From positions 1-10,926 of the forward strand of contig CAMVAG010000055.1 of assembly GCA_947165405.1 (NCBI GenBank): DNA of 10,926 nt, written 5' to 3'. Both the position numbers and the translations under genes were made by a program. Below are positions 1-6,593 of the stretch, piece by piece. The DNA comes from an uncultured Selenomonadales bacterium (GTDB lineage Bacteria > Bacillota > Negativicutes > Selenomonadales > Selenomonadaceae). The notes under the pieces were generated by a model, which saw only the letters and a list, made by a program, of their open reading frames with translations, was not told where the DNA came from and ran no database searches. How positions within the stretch are numbered: the first letter of the stretch is position 1; each line of letters opens with the position of its first letter.

Positions 1-330
1 ATTGTAATTTTCGCGGAAAGTTTTCTTGTCGAAGGCGTCTTCCGAAGAAGAAAAAATCGCGAATATTACGTAGGCTACACCGCCAAAAATTAGAACGTCA
101 AAAAAATCAACGTTTAAGCCGCGTCCAAAACTAAAAATGGAGTCTAATATTTTAGCGATAATGGTTATGATAATCGCGGTTATGATAAACGCCCATATTA
201 CTTGGCTACCCCACGACTTAAAGAAACCTTCAAGCCCGTTGTAAGAAACCGTTGTGACATGCGTCCAAATAAATCTGAACACATTGTAGAATATCACGAT
301 AAAAATTATCCCCCAAATAATATCAGCCAT
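1..330 (-). CDS. Small multi-pass membrane protein, N-terminal part (runs off left edge)
   Basis: An open frame of exactly 110 codons starts at an ATG whose complement is at 328-330 and has no stop before the left edge, so the C-terminus is missing. A strong GGAGGAG ribosome binding site lies just upstream, at about 336-342 on the - strand, and fixes the start. Three hydrophobic stretches are visible: residues about 4-20 (beginning DIIWGIIFIVIFYNVF), about 44-64 (beginning VIWAFIITAIIITIIAKIL) and about 78-93 (LIFGGVAYVIFAIF). A polar, charged stretch (SSSEDAFDKKTFRENYN) follows. This predicts an integral inner-membrane protein with at least three helices. I recognise no family or catalytic motif, so the function is unknown. 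It is divergent from the XRE gene, with a 147-base shared control region. The reality of the gene is fairly sure; the product name cannot go beyond membrane protein. Confidence 0.72.
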   Translation of the reverse strand, partial: MADIIWGIIFIVIFYNVFRFIWTHVTTVSYNGLEGFFKSWGSQVIWAFIITAIIITIIAKILDSIFSFGRGLNVDFFDVLIFGGVAYVIFAIFSSSEDAFDKKTFRENYN

Positions 331-372
331 GTTATCTCCTCCAATCCTTTTGTTGCTGTGAACTTCATTTAA

Positions 373-381
373 ATTTTAGCA
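373..381 (-). promoter_or_regulatory. Candidate extended -10 promoter for the leftward membrane-protein gene
   Basis: Read on the - strand, the sequence is TGC followed by TAAAAT, an extended -10 element of the TGnTATAAT type. The start codon lies about 43 bases downstream. The hexamer 17 bases upstream (ACCAAA) is a poor -35 match, which extended -10 promoters tolerate. This is inference from position and motif only. Confidence 0.35.
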
Positions 382-400
382 AAATCATTTCGGGTTTTGG

Positions 401-415
401 TGTCCTCGCAGGACA
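401..415. promoter_or_regulatory. Perfect inverted repeat, candidate operator
   Basis: TGTCCT and AGGACA form perfect 6-base arms around a 3-base centre (CGC). The repeat lies between the two divergent candidate promoters, ending 6 bases before the proposed -35 of the XRE gene (422-427) and near the -35 zone of the leftward promoter. This is the usual place for the operator of a helix-turn-helix regulator that controls itself and its divergent neighbour. Binding is inferred; only the symmetry is seen. Confidence 0.35.
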
Positions 416-421
416 ATGAAA

Positions 422-450
422 TTGCTACAGAAAAATTTTTATGTTATTGT
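422..450 (+). promoter_or_regulatory. Candidate promoter for the XRE gene
   Basis: TTGCTA (422-427) is followed after 17 bases by TATTGT (445-450), which is preceded by TGT to give an extended -10. Transcription would start near 457, about 20 bases before the TTG start codon and just ahead of the ribosome binding site. The hexamers are moderate matches, but spacing and placement are good. Confidence 0.42.
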
Positions 451-477
451 AAAAAAAATTGTCGGAGGTGAGGCGTC

Positions 478-912
478 TTGCTTAAATTCGGAAAAAGCAC
501 CGACGAACTTTTCACGGAGCTGAAGACAGAAAAAAATCCCGGCGATTGGCGCAACCGCAATCGTGAAGAATTTGTTTTGCCGCTTCATGAGTACTTAAAA
601 AAATTATTGGAAGAAAAAAATTTGGAGCGGGCAAAAGTCATCGAAGAGTCGGGCTTGAATCGCGAATATGCCTATCACATTTTTTCGGGCAAAAAAAATA
701 ATCCGTCGCGACAAAAAGTTTTGGCATTGTCAATCGCGATGGGCTTGAATCTCGACGAGGTGCAATATTTGTTGCGATACGCGCAGCAGGGAATTTTATA
801 TCCGCGCAACAGTTGGGACGCCGTGATAATTTCGGCAATCGAACAAAAATTATCCGTCATGCAGACAAATGAACTTCTGAGCAGTCTCGGCGAAACGATT
901 TTTTTATCTTGA
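478..912 (+). CDS. XRE-type helix-turn-helix DNA-binding protein, 144 aa
   Basis: This is a likely cytoplasmic DNA-binding regulator. The TTG start at 478 is chosen because GGAGGTGAGG (464-473) sits at the right distance. Residues about 34-88 form an XRE/Cro-like helix-turn-helix: LHEYLKKLLEEKNL is a first helix, RAKVIEESG the second, LNREYAYHIFSGKKN the recognition helix and turn, and PSRQKVLALSIAMGL a following helix. The C-terminal part (VQYLLRYAQQGILYPRNSWD, then AIEQKLSVMQTNELL and LGE) matches, from memory, a clostridial and Negativicute family of XRE proteins. In that family a YAY-IFSGK, PSR, LYPR and NELL pattern recurs, and some members lie beside Ser/Thr kinase genes. No kinase is visible here. 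The gene stands alone between a divergent membrane-protein gene and the rpsL promoter, 189 bases before rpsL. Target genes are unknown; self-regulation through the 401-415 repeat is inferred. Confidence 0.8.
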   Translation: MLKFGKSTDELFTELKTEKNPGDWRNRNREEFVLPLHEYLKKLLEEKNLERAKVIEESGLNREYAYHIFSGKKNNPSRQKVLALSIAMGLNLDEVQYLLRYAQQGILYPRNSWDAVIISAIEQKLSVMQTNELLSSLGETIFLS

Positions 913-1024
913 AATTTTTTGGAGCCTCGACGGGCACATTTGCCGTCATGACGCGCTTTTTGACTTTGTGAAAAATTTTTCTACCAAAAGACAAGTTTTT
1001 TTTAAAGGTCGCGCCACTAAGGGC

Positions 1025-1053
1025 TTGACAAGCATTTTTGGCAATGATAATAT
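1025..1053 (+). promoter_or_regulatory. Strong candidate promoter of the str operon
   Basis: A consensus -35 TTGACA (1025-1030) is separated by 17 bases from TAATAT (1048-1053), which is preceded by TGA so that it is also an extended -10. Transcription would begin near 1060, giving a leader of about 40 bases before rpsL. AT-rich, T-tract DNA lies upstream (about 970-1003). This fits a housekeeping sigma factor promoter of high activity. It separates the str genes from the preceding XRE gene. Confidence 0.75.
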
Positions 1054-1101
1054 TACGCCGCTTTTAAACAGGCGATGATAATTTTGGAAGGAGGTGGGCG
1101 C

Positions 1102-1485
<384 letters not shown>

Positions 1486-1506
1486 TCACTAAGGAGGAAC
1501 GCAGTA

Positions 1507-1977
1507 ATGCCGAGAAAAGGTGCTGTGCCCAAACGAGACGTTCTGCCGGATCCTGTCTATCATTCAAAGACCGTTGCGAAGTTTATAAATAAAGTCATGC
1601 TTTCGGGCAAAAAGAGCGTAGCTCAACGCGTGGTGTATGACGCCTTCGAAACAATCCGCGAAAAGACAGGCAAAGATCCGTTGGAAGTCTTCGAGACGGC
1701 ATTGAAAAATGTTATGCCGGTTTTGGAAGTCAGAGCGCGTCGCGTCGGCGGTGCCAACTATCAAGTTCCCGTCGAAGTGCGCCCCGACCGTCGTCAAACG
1801 TTGGGAATCCGTTGGCTGGTCAATTACGCCAGACTGCGCGGCGAAAAAACTATGGACGCCAGACTTTCCGGCGAACTCATGGACGCCGCAAACAATACCG
1901 GTGCCTCAATCAAAAAGAAAGAAGACACCCACAAGATGGCGGAGGCGAATAAGGCTTTCGCGCACTACCGCTGGTAA
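1507..1977 (+). CDS. rpsG: 30S ribosomal protein S7
   Basis: S7 is a primary 16S rRNA binder that nucleates assembly of the 30S head and contacts the E-site tRNA. The 156 residues are the normal length. Family signatures are MPRKGAVPKRDVLPDPVY at the start, KVMLSGKKSVAQRVVYDA, the RARRVGGANYQVPVEV beta-hairpin, RRQTLGIRWLVNYAR and the C-terminal KAFAHYRW. The ATG is preceded by AAGGAGGAAC. In E. coli S7 represses its own operon at the rpsL-rpsG gap. Here that gap is only 21 bases, too short for a comparable structured site, so regulation must differ. The stop codon TAA is part of the ribosome binding site of fusA. Confidence 0.98.
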   Translation: MPRKGAVPKRDVLPDPVYHSKTVAKFINKVMLSGKKSVAQRVVYDAFETIREKTGKDPLEVFETALKNVMPVLEVRARRVGGANYQVPVEVRPDRRQTLGIRWLVNYARLRGEKTMDARLSGELMDAANNTGASIKKKEDTHKMAEANKAFAHYRW

Positions 1978-1989
1978 GGAGCAAGTTAA

Positions 1990-4077
1990 GTGTCAAGAGA
2001 GTTTTCTTTAGAAAAAACTCGCAACATCGGTATCATGGCGCACATAGACGCCGGCAAGACGACTACGACCGAGAGGATTTTGTTTTATACGGGTGTCAAT
2101 CACAAACTCGGCGAAGTACACGAAGGCGCGGCGACTATGGACTGGATGAAGCAGGAGCAGGAACGCGGTATTACAATCACTTCTGCAGCAACGACCTGCT
2201 ACTGGAAAGATACCAGAATCAACATTATCGACACGCCCGGTCACGTTGACTTCACGGTCGAAGTTGAAAGATCTTTGAGAGTTTTGGACGGTGCCCTCGC
2301 GATTTTAACTGCTCGCGGCGGCGTCGAACCTCAGACGGAAACCGTTTGGCGGCAGGCGGAAAGATACAACGTCCCGCGCATGGCTTACGTCAACAAAATG
2401 GACATAACCGGCGCGGACTTCTATCACGTCATTCAAATGATGCGCGACCGCCTCCATACAAACGCCGTAGCAATTCAACTGCCAATCGGTGCGGAAGATA
2501 ATTTTAAAGGAATTGTCGACCTCGTCAAAATGGAAGCGATTGTCTACGAAGACGATTTGGGCAAAGTTTCAAAGGAAGTTGAAATTCCCGACGACATGCT
2601 TGACATGGCGGAAGATTATCGCGACAAACTTTTGGAAGCCTGCGCGGAATTTGACGACGATTTCATGGAAAAATATCTCGGCGGCGAGGAAGTCACAATC
2701 GACGAGGTTAAAGCCGTGATTCGCAAGGCAACAATCGCCTGCGAAATGACGCCCGTAACCTGCGGCACATCCTATCGCAATCGCGGCGTTCAACCGCTTT
2801 TGGATGCCATTGTCGACTACATGCCCGCCCCGACCGATATTCCTCCGATTGAAGGCGTCAAACCCGACGGCACCGAAGATAATCGTCCCGCAAGTGACGA
2901 CGAACCTTTTGCCGCGTTGGCGTTCAAGATTATGACGGATCCTTTCGTAGGCAAGCTCGCGTTCGTCAGAGTTTACAGCGGCGTCCTCAAATCGGGCAGC
3001 TACGTTTACAACTCGACCAAAGGCAAAAAGGAACGTATCGGGCGGCTCTTGCAAATGCACGCGAACAATCGCAAGGAAATCAATTATCTTTACAGCGGTG
3101 ACATCGCGGCGGTTGTCGGCTTGAAAGACACGACAACGGGCGACACTCTCTGCGACGATAAAGCTCCGATTATCCTTGAGTCAATGGAATTTCCCGACCC
3201 GGTCATCTCGGTTGCCGTCGAACCCGCGACCAAGAACGACCAAGACAAAATGGGAATTGCGCTCCAGAAACTTGCCGAAGAAGATCCGACTTTCAAAGTC
3301 CGCACCGACCCCGAAACCGGTCAAGTCATTATTTCGGGCATGGGCGAACTTCATTTGCAGATTATCGTTGACCGCATGTTGGACGAGTTCAAAGTTGATT
3401 GCAAAGTCGGTGAGCCGCAAGTTGCTTACCGCGAGACCATTCGCAAGACTTCAAAGGGCGAAGGCAAATTCGTTCGTCAAACAGGCGGGCACGGGCAATA
3501 CGGTCATTGTTGGATTGAAATTTCACCCAACGAGACCGGCGCGGGCTTCGTCTTTGAAAATAAAATTGTCGGCGGCGTCATTCCGAAAGAGTATATCAAT
3601 CCGATTGAGGCGGGCGTCAGGCAGGCAATGGAAAACGGAATTTTGGCGGGCTATCCTATGGTTGACATCAAGGCGACGGTCTATGACGGCAGTTTCCACG
3701 AAGTCGACTCCAGCGAGGCGGCGTTCAAAATCGCGGGCTCTTTTGCCTTCAAGGCGGCGGCAGAAAAAGCCAAACCCGTTTTGCTTGAGCCTTACGTCAA
3801 AGTCGAAGTCACCGTTCCCGAAGATTACATGGGCGAAGTTATCGGCGATTTGAATTCCAGACGCGGAAAAATTGACGGCATGGAGCCGCGCAACAACCTG
3901 CAGATAATTCACGGCTTCGTTCCGCTTTCGGAAATGTTCGGCTACGCGACCGACTTACGCTCCAAAACTCAAGGGCGAGGCACTTACTCAATGGAAGTTG
4001 CCTATTACGACGAAGTCCCGAAAAATATTTCCGACGAAATTGTTGCGAGAAATACCGGAGAATATCCCCGAGCGTAG
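1990..4077 (+). CDS. fusA: Elongation factor G
   Basis: EF-G is the GTPase that moves tRNAs and mRNA through the ribosome and, with ribosome recycling factor, helps split the subunits. At 695 residues the length is normal. In the G domain the P-loop AHIDAGKT lies at residues 17-24, ITITSAATT follows as switch I, DTPGHVDF starts at 81 (His85 being the switch II histidine) and NKMD is at 135-138. Domain II begins near DEPFAALAFKIMTDPFVGKL. Domain III includes SGMGELHLQIIVDRM. Domain IV carries the RQTGGHGQYGHC loop region and domain V ends with SEMFGYATDLRSKTQGRG. The GTG start at 1990 is placed by AAGGAGC (1976-1982), which overlaps the rpsG stop. Domain content is that of the translocation factor, not of tetracycline-protection proteins. 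tuf follows after 52 bases. Confidence 0.98.
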   Translation: MSREFSLEKTRNIGIMAHIDAGKTTTTERILFYTGVNHKLGEVHEGAATMDWMKQEQERGITITSAATTCYWKDTRINIIDTPGHVDFTVEVERSLRVLDGALAILTARGGVEPQTETVWRQAERYNVPRMAYVNKMDITGADFYHVIQMMRDRLHTNAVAIQLPIGAEDNFKGIVDLVKMEAIVYEDDLGKVSKEVEIPDDMLDMAEDYRDKLLEACAEFDDDFMEKYLGGEEVTIDEVKAVIRKATIACEMTPVTCGTSYRNRGVQPLLDAIVDYMPAPTDIPPIEGVKPDGTEDNRPASDDEPFAALAFKIMTDPFVGKLAFVRVYSGVLKSGSYVYNSTKGKKERIGRLLQMHANNRKEINYLYSGDIAAVVGLKDTTTGDTLCDDKAPIILESMEFPDPVISVAVEPATKNDQDKMGIALQKLAEEDPTFKVRTDPETGQVIISGMGELHLQIIVDRMLDEFKVDCKVGEPQVAYRETIRKTSKGEGKFVRQTGGHGQYGHCWIEISPNETGAGFVFENKIVGGVIPKEYINPIEAGVRQAMENGILAGYPMVDIKATVYDGSFHEVDSSEAAFKIAGSFAFKAAAEKAKPVLLEPYVKVEVTVPEDYMGEVIGDLNSRRGKIDGMEPRNNLQIIHGFVPLSEMFGYATDLRSKTQGRGTYSMEVAYYDEVPKNISDEIVARNTGEYPRA

Positions 4078-4129
4078 ATACGCTTTGATTTAGAAAAAAA
4101 TTTTTTAGAATTAAGGAGTGTTTATTTAA

Positions 4130-5335
4130 ATGGCAAAGCAGAAATTTGACCGCAGTAAACCCCACGTAAACATCGGCACAATCGGTCACATCGACCACGG
4201 CAAAACCACGTTGACTGCCGCTATCACCAAGATTCTTTCGGAAAAGGGTTTCGCAAAATATGAATCCTATGAAAACATCGACAAGGCTCCGGAAGAACGC
4301 GAACGCGGCATTACAATCAACACTGCGCACGTTGAATACGAGACCGAAAAACGTCACTATGCTCACGTCGACTGCCCCGGTCACGCCGACTATATCAAAA
4401 ACATGATCACCGGCGCGGCGCAAATGGACGGCGCAATCCTCGTTGTTGCAGCTTCCGACGGCCCCATGCCTCAGACTCGTGAACATATCCTCCTTGCCCG
4501 CCAAGTCGGTGTTCCCGCTATCGTCGTTTTCCTCAACAAAGTTGACCAAGTCGACGACCCCGAATTGCTTGAACTCGTCGAAATGGAAGTCCGCGAACTT
4601 TTGAGCAAGTACGAATTCCCCGGCGACGACATTCCCGTTATCGCAGGTTCGGCTTTGTTGGCTCTCGAAGGCGACGAAGCTCAAAAAGCAAAAATCCTCG
4701 AACTCCTCGACGCTGTTGACGATTACATTCCGACTCCCGCACGCGACACCGATAAACCGTTCCTTATGCCTGTTGAAGACGTCTTCACAATCACGGGACG
4801 CGGCACGGTTGCCACAGGTCGTGTTGAGCGCGGCATGTTGAAACTCAATGAGCCTGTTGAGATTGTCGGTCTTCGTGACGAGCCCCGCAAGACTGTTGCG
4901 ACGGGTATCGAAATGTTCCGCAAGCTCCTCGACAGCGCGGTTGCCGGCGACAACGTCGGTGTTCTTCTGCGCGGCGTTGACCGTAAAGAAATTGAACGCG
5001 GTCAGGTTATCGCAAAACCCGGCACGATTCATCCGCACACGAAATTCAAAGCTCAAGTTTACGTCCTTACCAAAGACGAGGGCGGTCGTCATACTCCGTT
5101 CTTCGCAAACTATCGCCCGCAATTCTACTTCCGCACAACCGACGTTACGGGCGTCGTCAGCGACCTCAAGGACACCAACGGCAACGCGGCTGAAATGTGC
5201 ATGCCCGGCGACCACATTGAAATGACGGTCGAACTTATCACCCCGATTGCTATCGAAAAAGGCTTGCTCTTCGCTATCCGCGAGGGCGGTCATACGGTCG
5301 GTTCGGGTCGTGTTATCGAAATTCTCGAAGCGTAA
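4130..5335 (+). CDS. tuf: Elongation factor Tu
   Basis: EF-Tu is the GTPase that carries aminoacyl-tRNA to the ribosomal A site. The 401-residue length is usual. Residues 19-26 form the P-loop GHIDHGKT, and RGITINTAHVEY is the switch I region. DCPGHADY begins at 81 with catalytic His85, NKVD lies at 136-139 and SAL at 174-176. Domain II starts near PVEDVFTITGRGTVATGRVERG, and domain III includes GGRHTPFFANYRPQFYFRTTDVTG and the end FAIREGGHTVGSGRVIEI. One P-loop residue is Ile where most EF-Tu proteins have Val (see findings). The ATG has AAGGAGTG (4113-4120) upstream. The 52-base fusA-tuf gap is AT-rich with an A7T6 palindrome but no clear promoter, so tuf is probably read from the rpsL promoter. 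A strong hairpin follows the gene. Confidence 0.98.
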   Translation: MAKQKFDRSKPHVNIGTIGHIDHGKTTLTAAITKILSEKGFAKYESYENIDKAPEERERGITINTAHVEYETEKRHYAHVDCPGHADYIKNMITGAAQMDGAILVVAASDGPMPQTREHILLARQVGVPAIVVFLNKVDQVDDPELLELVEMEVRELLSKYEFPGDDIPVIAGSALLALEGDEAQKAKILELLDAVDDYIPTPARDTDKPFLMPVEDVFTITGRGTVATGRVERGMLKLNEPVEIVGLRDEPRKTVATGIEMFRKLLDSAVAGDNVGVLLRGVDRKEIERGQVIAKPGTIHPHTKFKAQVYVLTKDEGGRHTPFFANYRPQFYFRTTDVTGVVSDLKDTNGNAAEMCMPGDHIEMTVELITPIAIEKGLLFAIREGGHTVGSGRVIEILEA

Positions 5336-5367
5336 AATTTTTTGACGCTCGGACAATAAATCGGTGA

Positions 5368-5407
5368 GGCGGTCGGTAGTCAGCCCAAAAACTGATTGCC
5401 GGCCGCC
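5368..5407 (+). terminator. Strong hairpin after tuf, candidate transcript end
   Basis: A 16-base arm (5368-5383) pairs along its whole length with 5392-5407, using three G-U pairs, around an 8-base loop CCCAAAAA. The stem is GC-rich at its base. A run of T residues occurs only at about 5428-5432, some 20 bases downstream, so this is not a textbook intrinsic terminator. It may instead protect the 3' end of the str transcript or attenuate read-through into the S10 group. The hairpin is directly visible; its action is inferred. Confidence 0.5.
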
Positions 5408-5433
5408 GTTGCTGATTAGATAAAAAATTTTTC

Positions 5434-5462
5434 TTGAAACCGAAGGCAACGCTTGCTATAAT
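5434..5462 (+). promoter_or_regulatory. Strong candidate promoter of the S10 operon
   Basis: TTGAAA (5434-5439), a 17-base spacer and a perfect TATAAT (5457-5462) are present, and TGC before the -10 makes it an extended -10 element. The expected start is near 5469, about 125 bases before the rpsJ start codon. This is one of the two best promoters in the window and implies that the S10 genes can be transcribed independently of the str genes. Confidence 0.78.
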
Positions 5463-5468
5463 TTTTAT

Positions 5469-5593
5469 TCGGCAACACGCTTGAGGTAAGAAGCTTTGAC
5501 ACGGCAGATGGCTCGGCAGAAATTCCAATCGGTCGAGGGAACTGCCGCGGAGCAATGTTGGAAGCTTTGACTTTCGACTAAGGAGGAATTGTT
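5469..5593 (+). promoter_or_regulatory. Structured 5' leader of the S10 operon
   Basis: The leader contains nested complementary segments. AAGCTT at 5491-5496 can pair with AAGCTT at 5562-5567, part of an 11-base direct repeat GAAGCTTTGAC at 5490-5500 and 5561-5571. CGGCAG at 5502-5507 pairs with CTGCCG at 5542-5547. CTCGG at 5512-5516 pairs with TCGAG at 5533-5537, the last pair being G-U. A second CGGCAG at 5514-5519 could compete for the same CTGCCG, giving two exclusive folds. In E. coli an S10 leader of similar place is bound by L4, encoded third in this operon, to repress expression. A similar role here is inference. The ribosome binding site AAGGAGG near 5580 lies outside the stems. 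Confidence 0.45.
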
Positions 5594-5905
5594 TTGGCAA
5601 AGCAACAAAAAATCAGGATTCGGCTCAAGGCCTACGATCACAAATCGTTGGACCAGAGCGCGGCGAAGATTGTGGAGACCGCCAAGAAAACCGGCGCGGG
5701 CGTTTCGGGTCCCATTCCCCTTCCGACCGAAAAGAACATCTACACAATCCTTCGTTCGCCGCACGTCAACAAGGATTCGCGTGAACAATTCGAAATGCGC
5801 ACGCACAAACGCTTGATTGACATTCTCCAGCCGACGCACAAAACCGTTGATGCGCTCATGCGGTTGGATTTGCCTGCCGGTGTTGACATCGAGATTAAGG
5901 TCTGA
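5594..5905 (+). CDS. rpsJ: 30S ribosomal protein S10
   Basis: S10 is a late-assembling protein of the 30S head. As NusE it also joins NusB in antitermination complexes and can link NusG to the ribosome. The 103 residues match the family throughout: KIRIRLKAYDHKSLDQSA, GPIPLPTEKNIYTILRSPHVNK, REQFEMRTHKRLIDI and PAGVDIEIKV. The TTG at 5594 is the start because AAGGAGGAATT lies at proper spacing and the family begins with MAKQ-KIRIRLK. First gene of the S10 group, 258 bases after tuf, with its own promoter and leader. rplC follows after 13 bases; its ribosome binding site begins within the rpsJ stop codon. Confidence 0.98.
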   Translation: MAKQQKIRIRLKAYDHKSLDQSAAKIVETAKKTGAGVSGPIPLPTEKNIYTILRSPHVNKDSREQFEMRTHKRLIDILQPTHKTVDALMRLDLPAGVDIEIKV

Positions 5906-5918
5906 GGAGGTGTAAACA

Positions 5919-6569
5919 TTGGCAAAGACGATTTTAGGAATCAAGCTCGGCATGACGCAAATTTTCACGGAGGAAGGTCGCGTCATTCCCGTGACGGTCG
6001 TCGAGACGGGCAAGAACATTGTCATTCGCAACAAGACTGTCGACACCGACGGCTATTGCGCAGTTCAACTCGGCTTCGGCGAAATCAAAGAGAACAAAGT
6101 CAACAAGCCCGATATGGGACAATTCAAGAAAGCTGAAATCAAGCCCGTGAAATTTATCCGCGAGGTTCGTCTTGCGGCGGAATCCGAATACAAAATCGGT
6201 GACGTTATCGGCGTAGACATTTTCGCGGCGGGTGAGTTGGTTGACGTTATCGGCACGTCGAAGGGCAAAGGCTTCGCGGGCACAATCAAACGTCACAATT
6301 TCGCACGCGGTCCCATGGGTCACGGCTCCAAATCTCACCGCGAACCCGGCTCGACAGGCGCAATGCTTTCCGGTCCCGGTGGTCGTGTCATAAAAGGCAA
6401 GAAACTTCCCGGACGCATGGGCGGCACCCGCACGACGATTCAGCGTTTGACGGTTGTCAAAGTCGACGCGGACAGAAATTTGCTCCTCATCAAAGGCGCG
6501 ATTCCCGGTCCGAAGAAAGGTCTCGTCATTGTTCGCGAGACCGTCAAGCCGACCAGAAAACATAAATAA
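5919..6569 (+). CDS. rplC: 50S ribosomal protein L3
   Basis: L3 is an early 23S rRNA binder near the factor-binding and peptidyl-transferase region and is needed to start 50S assembly. The product has 216 residues, beginning MAKTILGIKLGMTQIFTEEG. It carries the conserved SKGKGFAGTIKRHNFARGP and GHGSKSHREPGSTGAM, then GGRVIKGKKLPGRMGGTR, which is the extended loop that reaches toward the catalytic centre. The glutamine that is methylated in E. coli L3 is not seen at the tip of this loop (GAMLSGPGGRV instead). TTG at 5919 is the start, with GAGGAGGTG beginning on the last two bases of the rpsJ stop. rplD follows after 24 bases. Confidence 0.98.
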   Translation: MAKTILGIKLGMTQIFTEEGRVIPVTVVETGKNIVIRNKTVDTDGYCAVQLGFGEIKENKVNKPDMGQFKKAEIKPVKFIREVRLAAESEYKIGDVIGVDIFAAGELVDVIGTSKGKGFAGTIKRHNFARGPMGHGSKSHREPGSTGAMLSGPGGRVIKGKKLPGRMGGTRTTIQRLTVVKVDADRNLLLIKGAIPGPKKGLVIVRETVKPTRKHK

Positions 6570-6593
6570 TAATCGAAAGGAGGAAATGAGATA

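Noticed and set aside
929..947. Hairpin GACGG/CCGTC after the XRE gene as a terminator
   Set aside because: Only five pairs with a nine-base loop, and the following T-run is nine bases away; too weak to list as a terminator.
1075..1101. Upstream in-frame ATG that would lengthen S12 by nine residues
   Set aside because: The added codons encode the ribosome binding site itself, and all S12 proteins start at MPTI-QL.
1486..1506. E. coli-type S7 autoregulatory site between rpsL and rpsG
   Set aside because: The gap is only 21 bases and is mostly ribosome binding site, so there is no room for that structure.
4078..4129. Separate promoter or terminator between fusA and tuf
   Set aside because: TAGAAT at 4106-4111 has only a poor -35 (TTGATT, 15-base spacer) and would start inside the tuf ribosome binding site. 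The A7T6 palindrome is not GC-rich enough to terminate.
3839..5449. 536-codon open frame on the - strand opposite tuf and the end of fusA
   Set aside because: It is antisense to two certain genes, has no ribosome binding site or recognisable domain, and is explained by the strong codon bias of fusA and tuf, which keeps stops out of the opposite strand.
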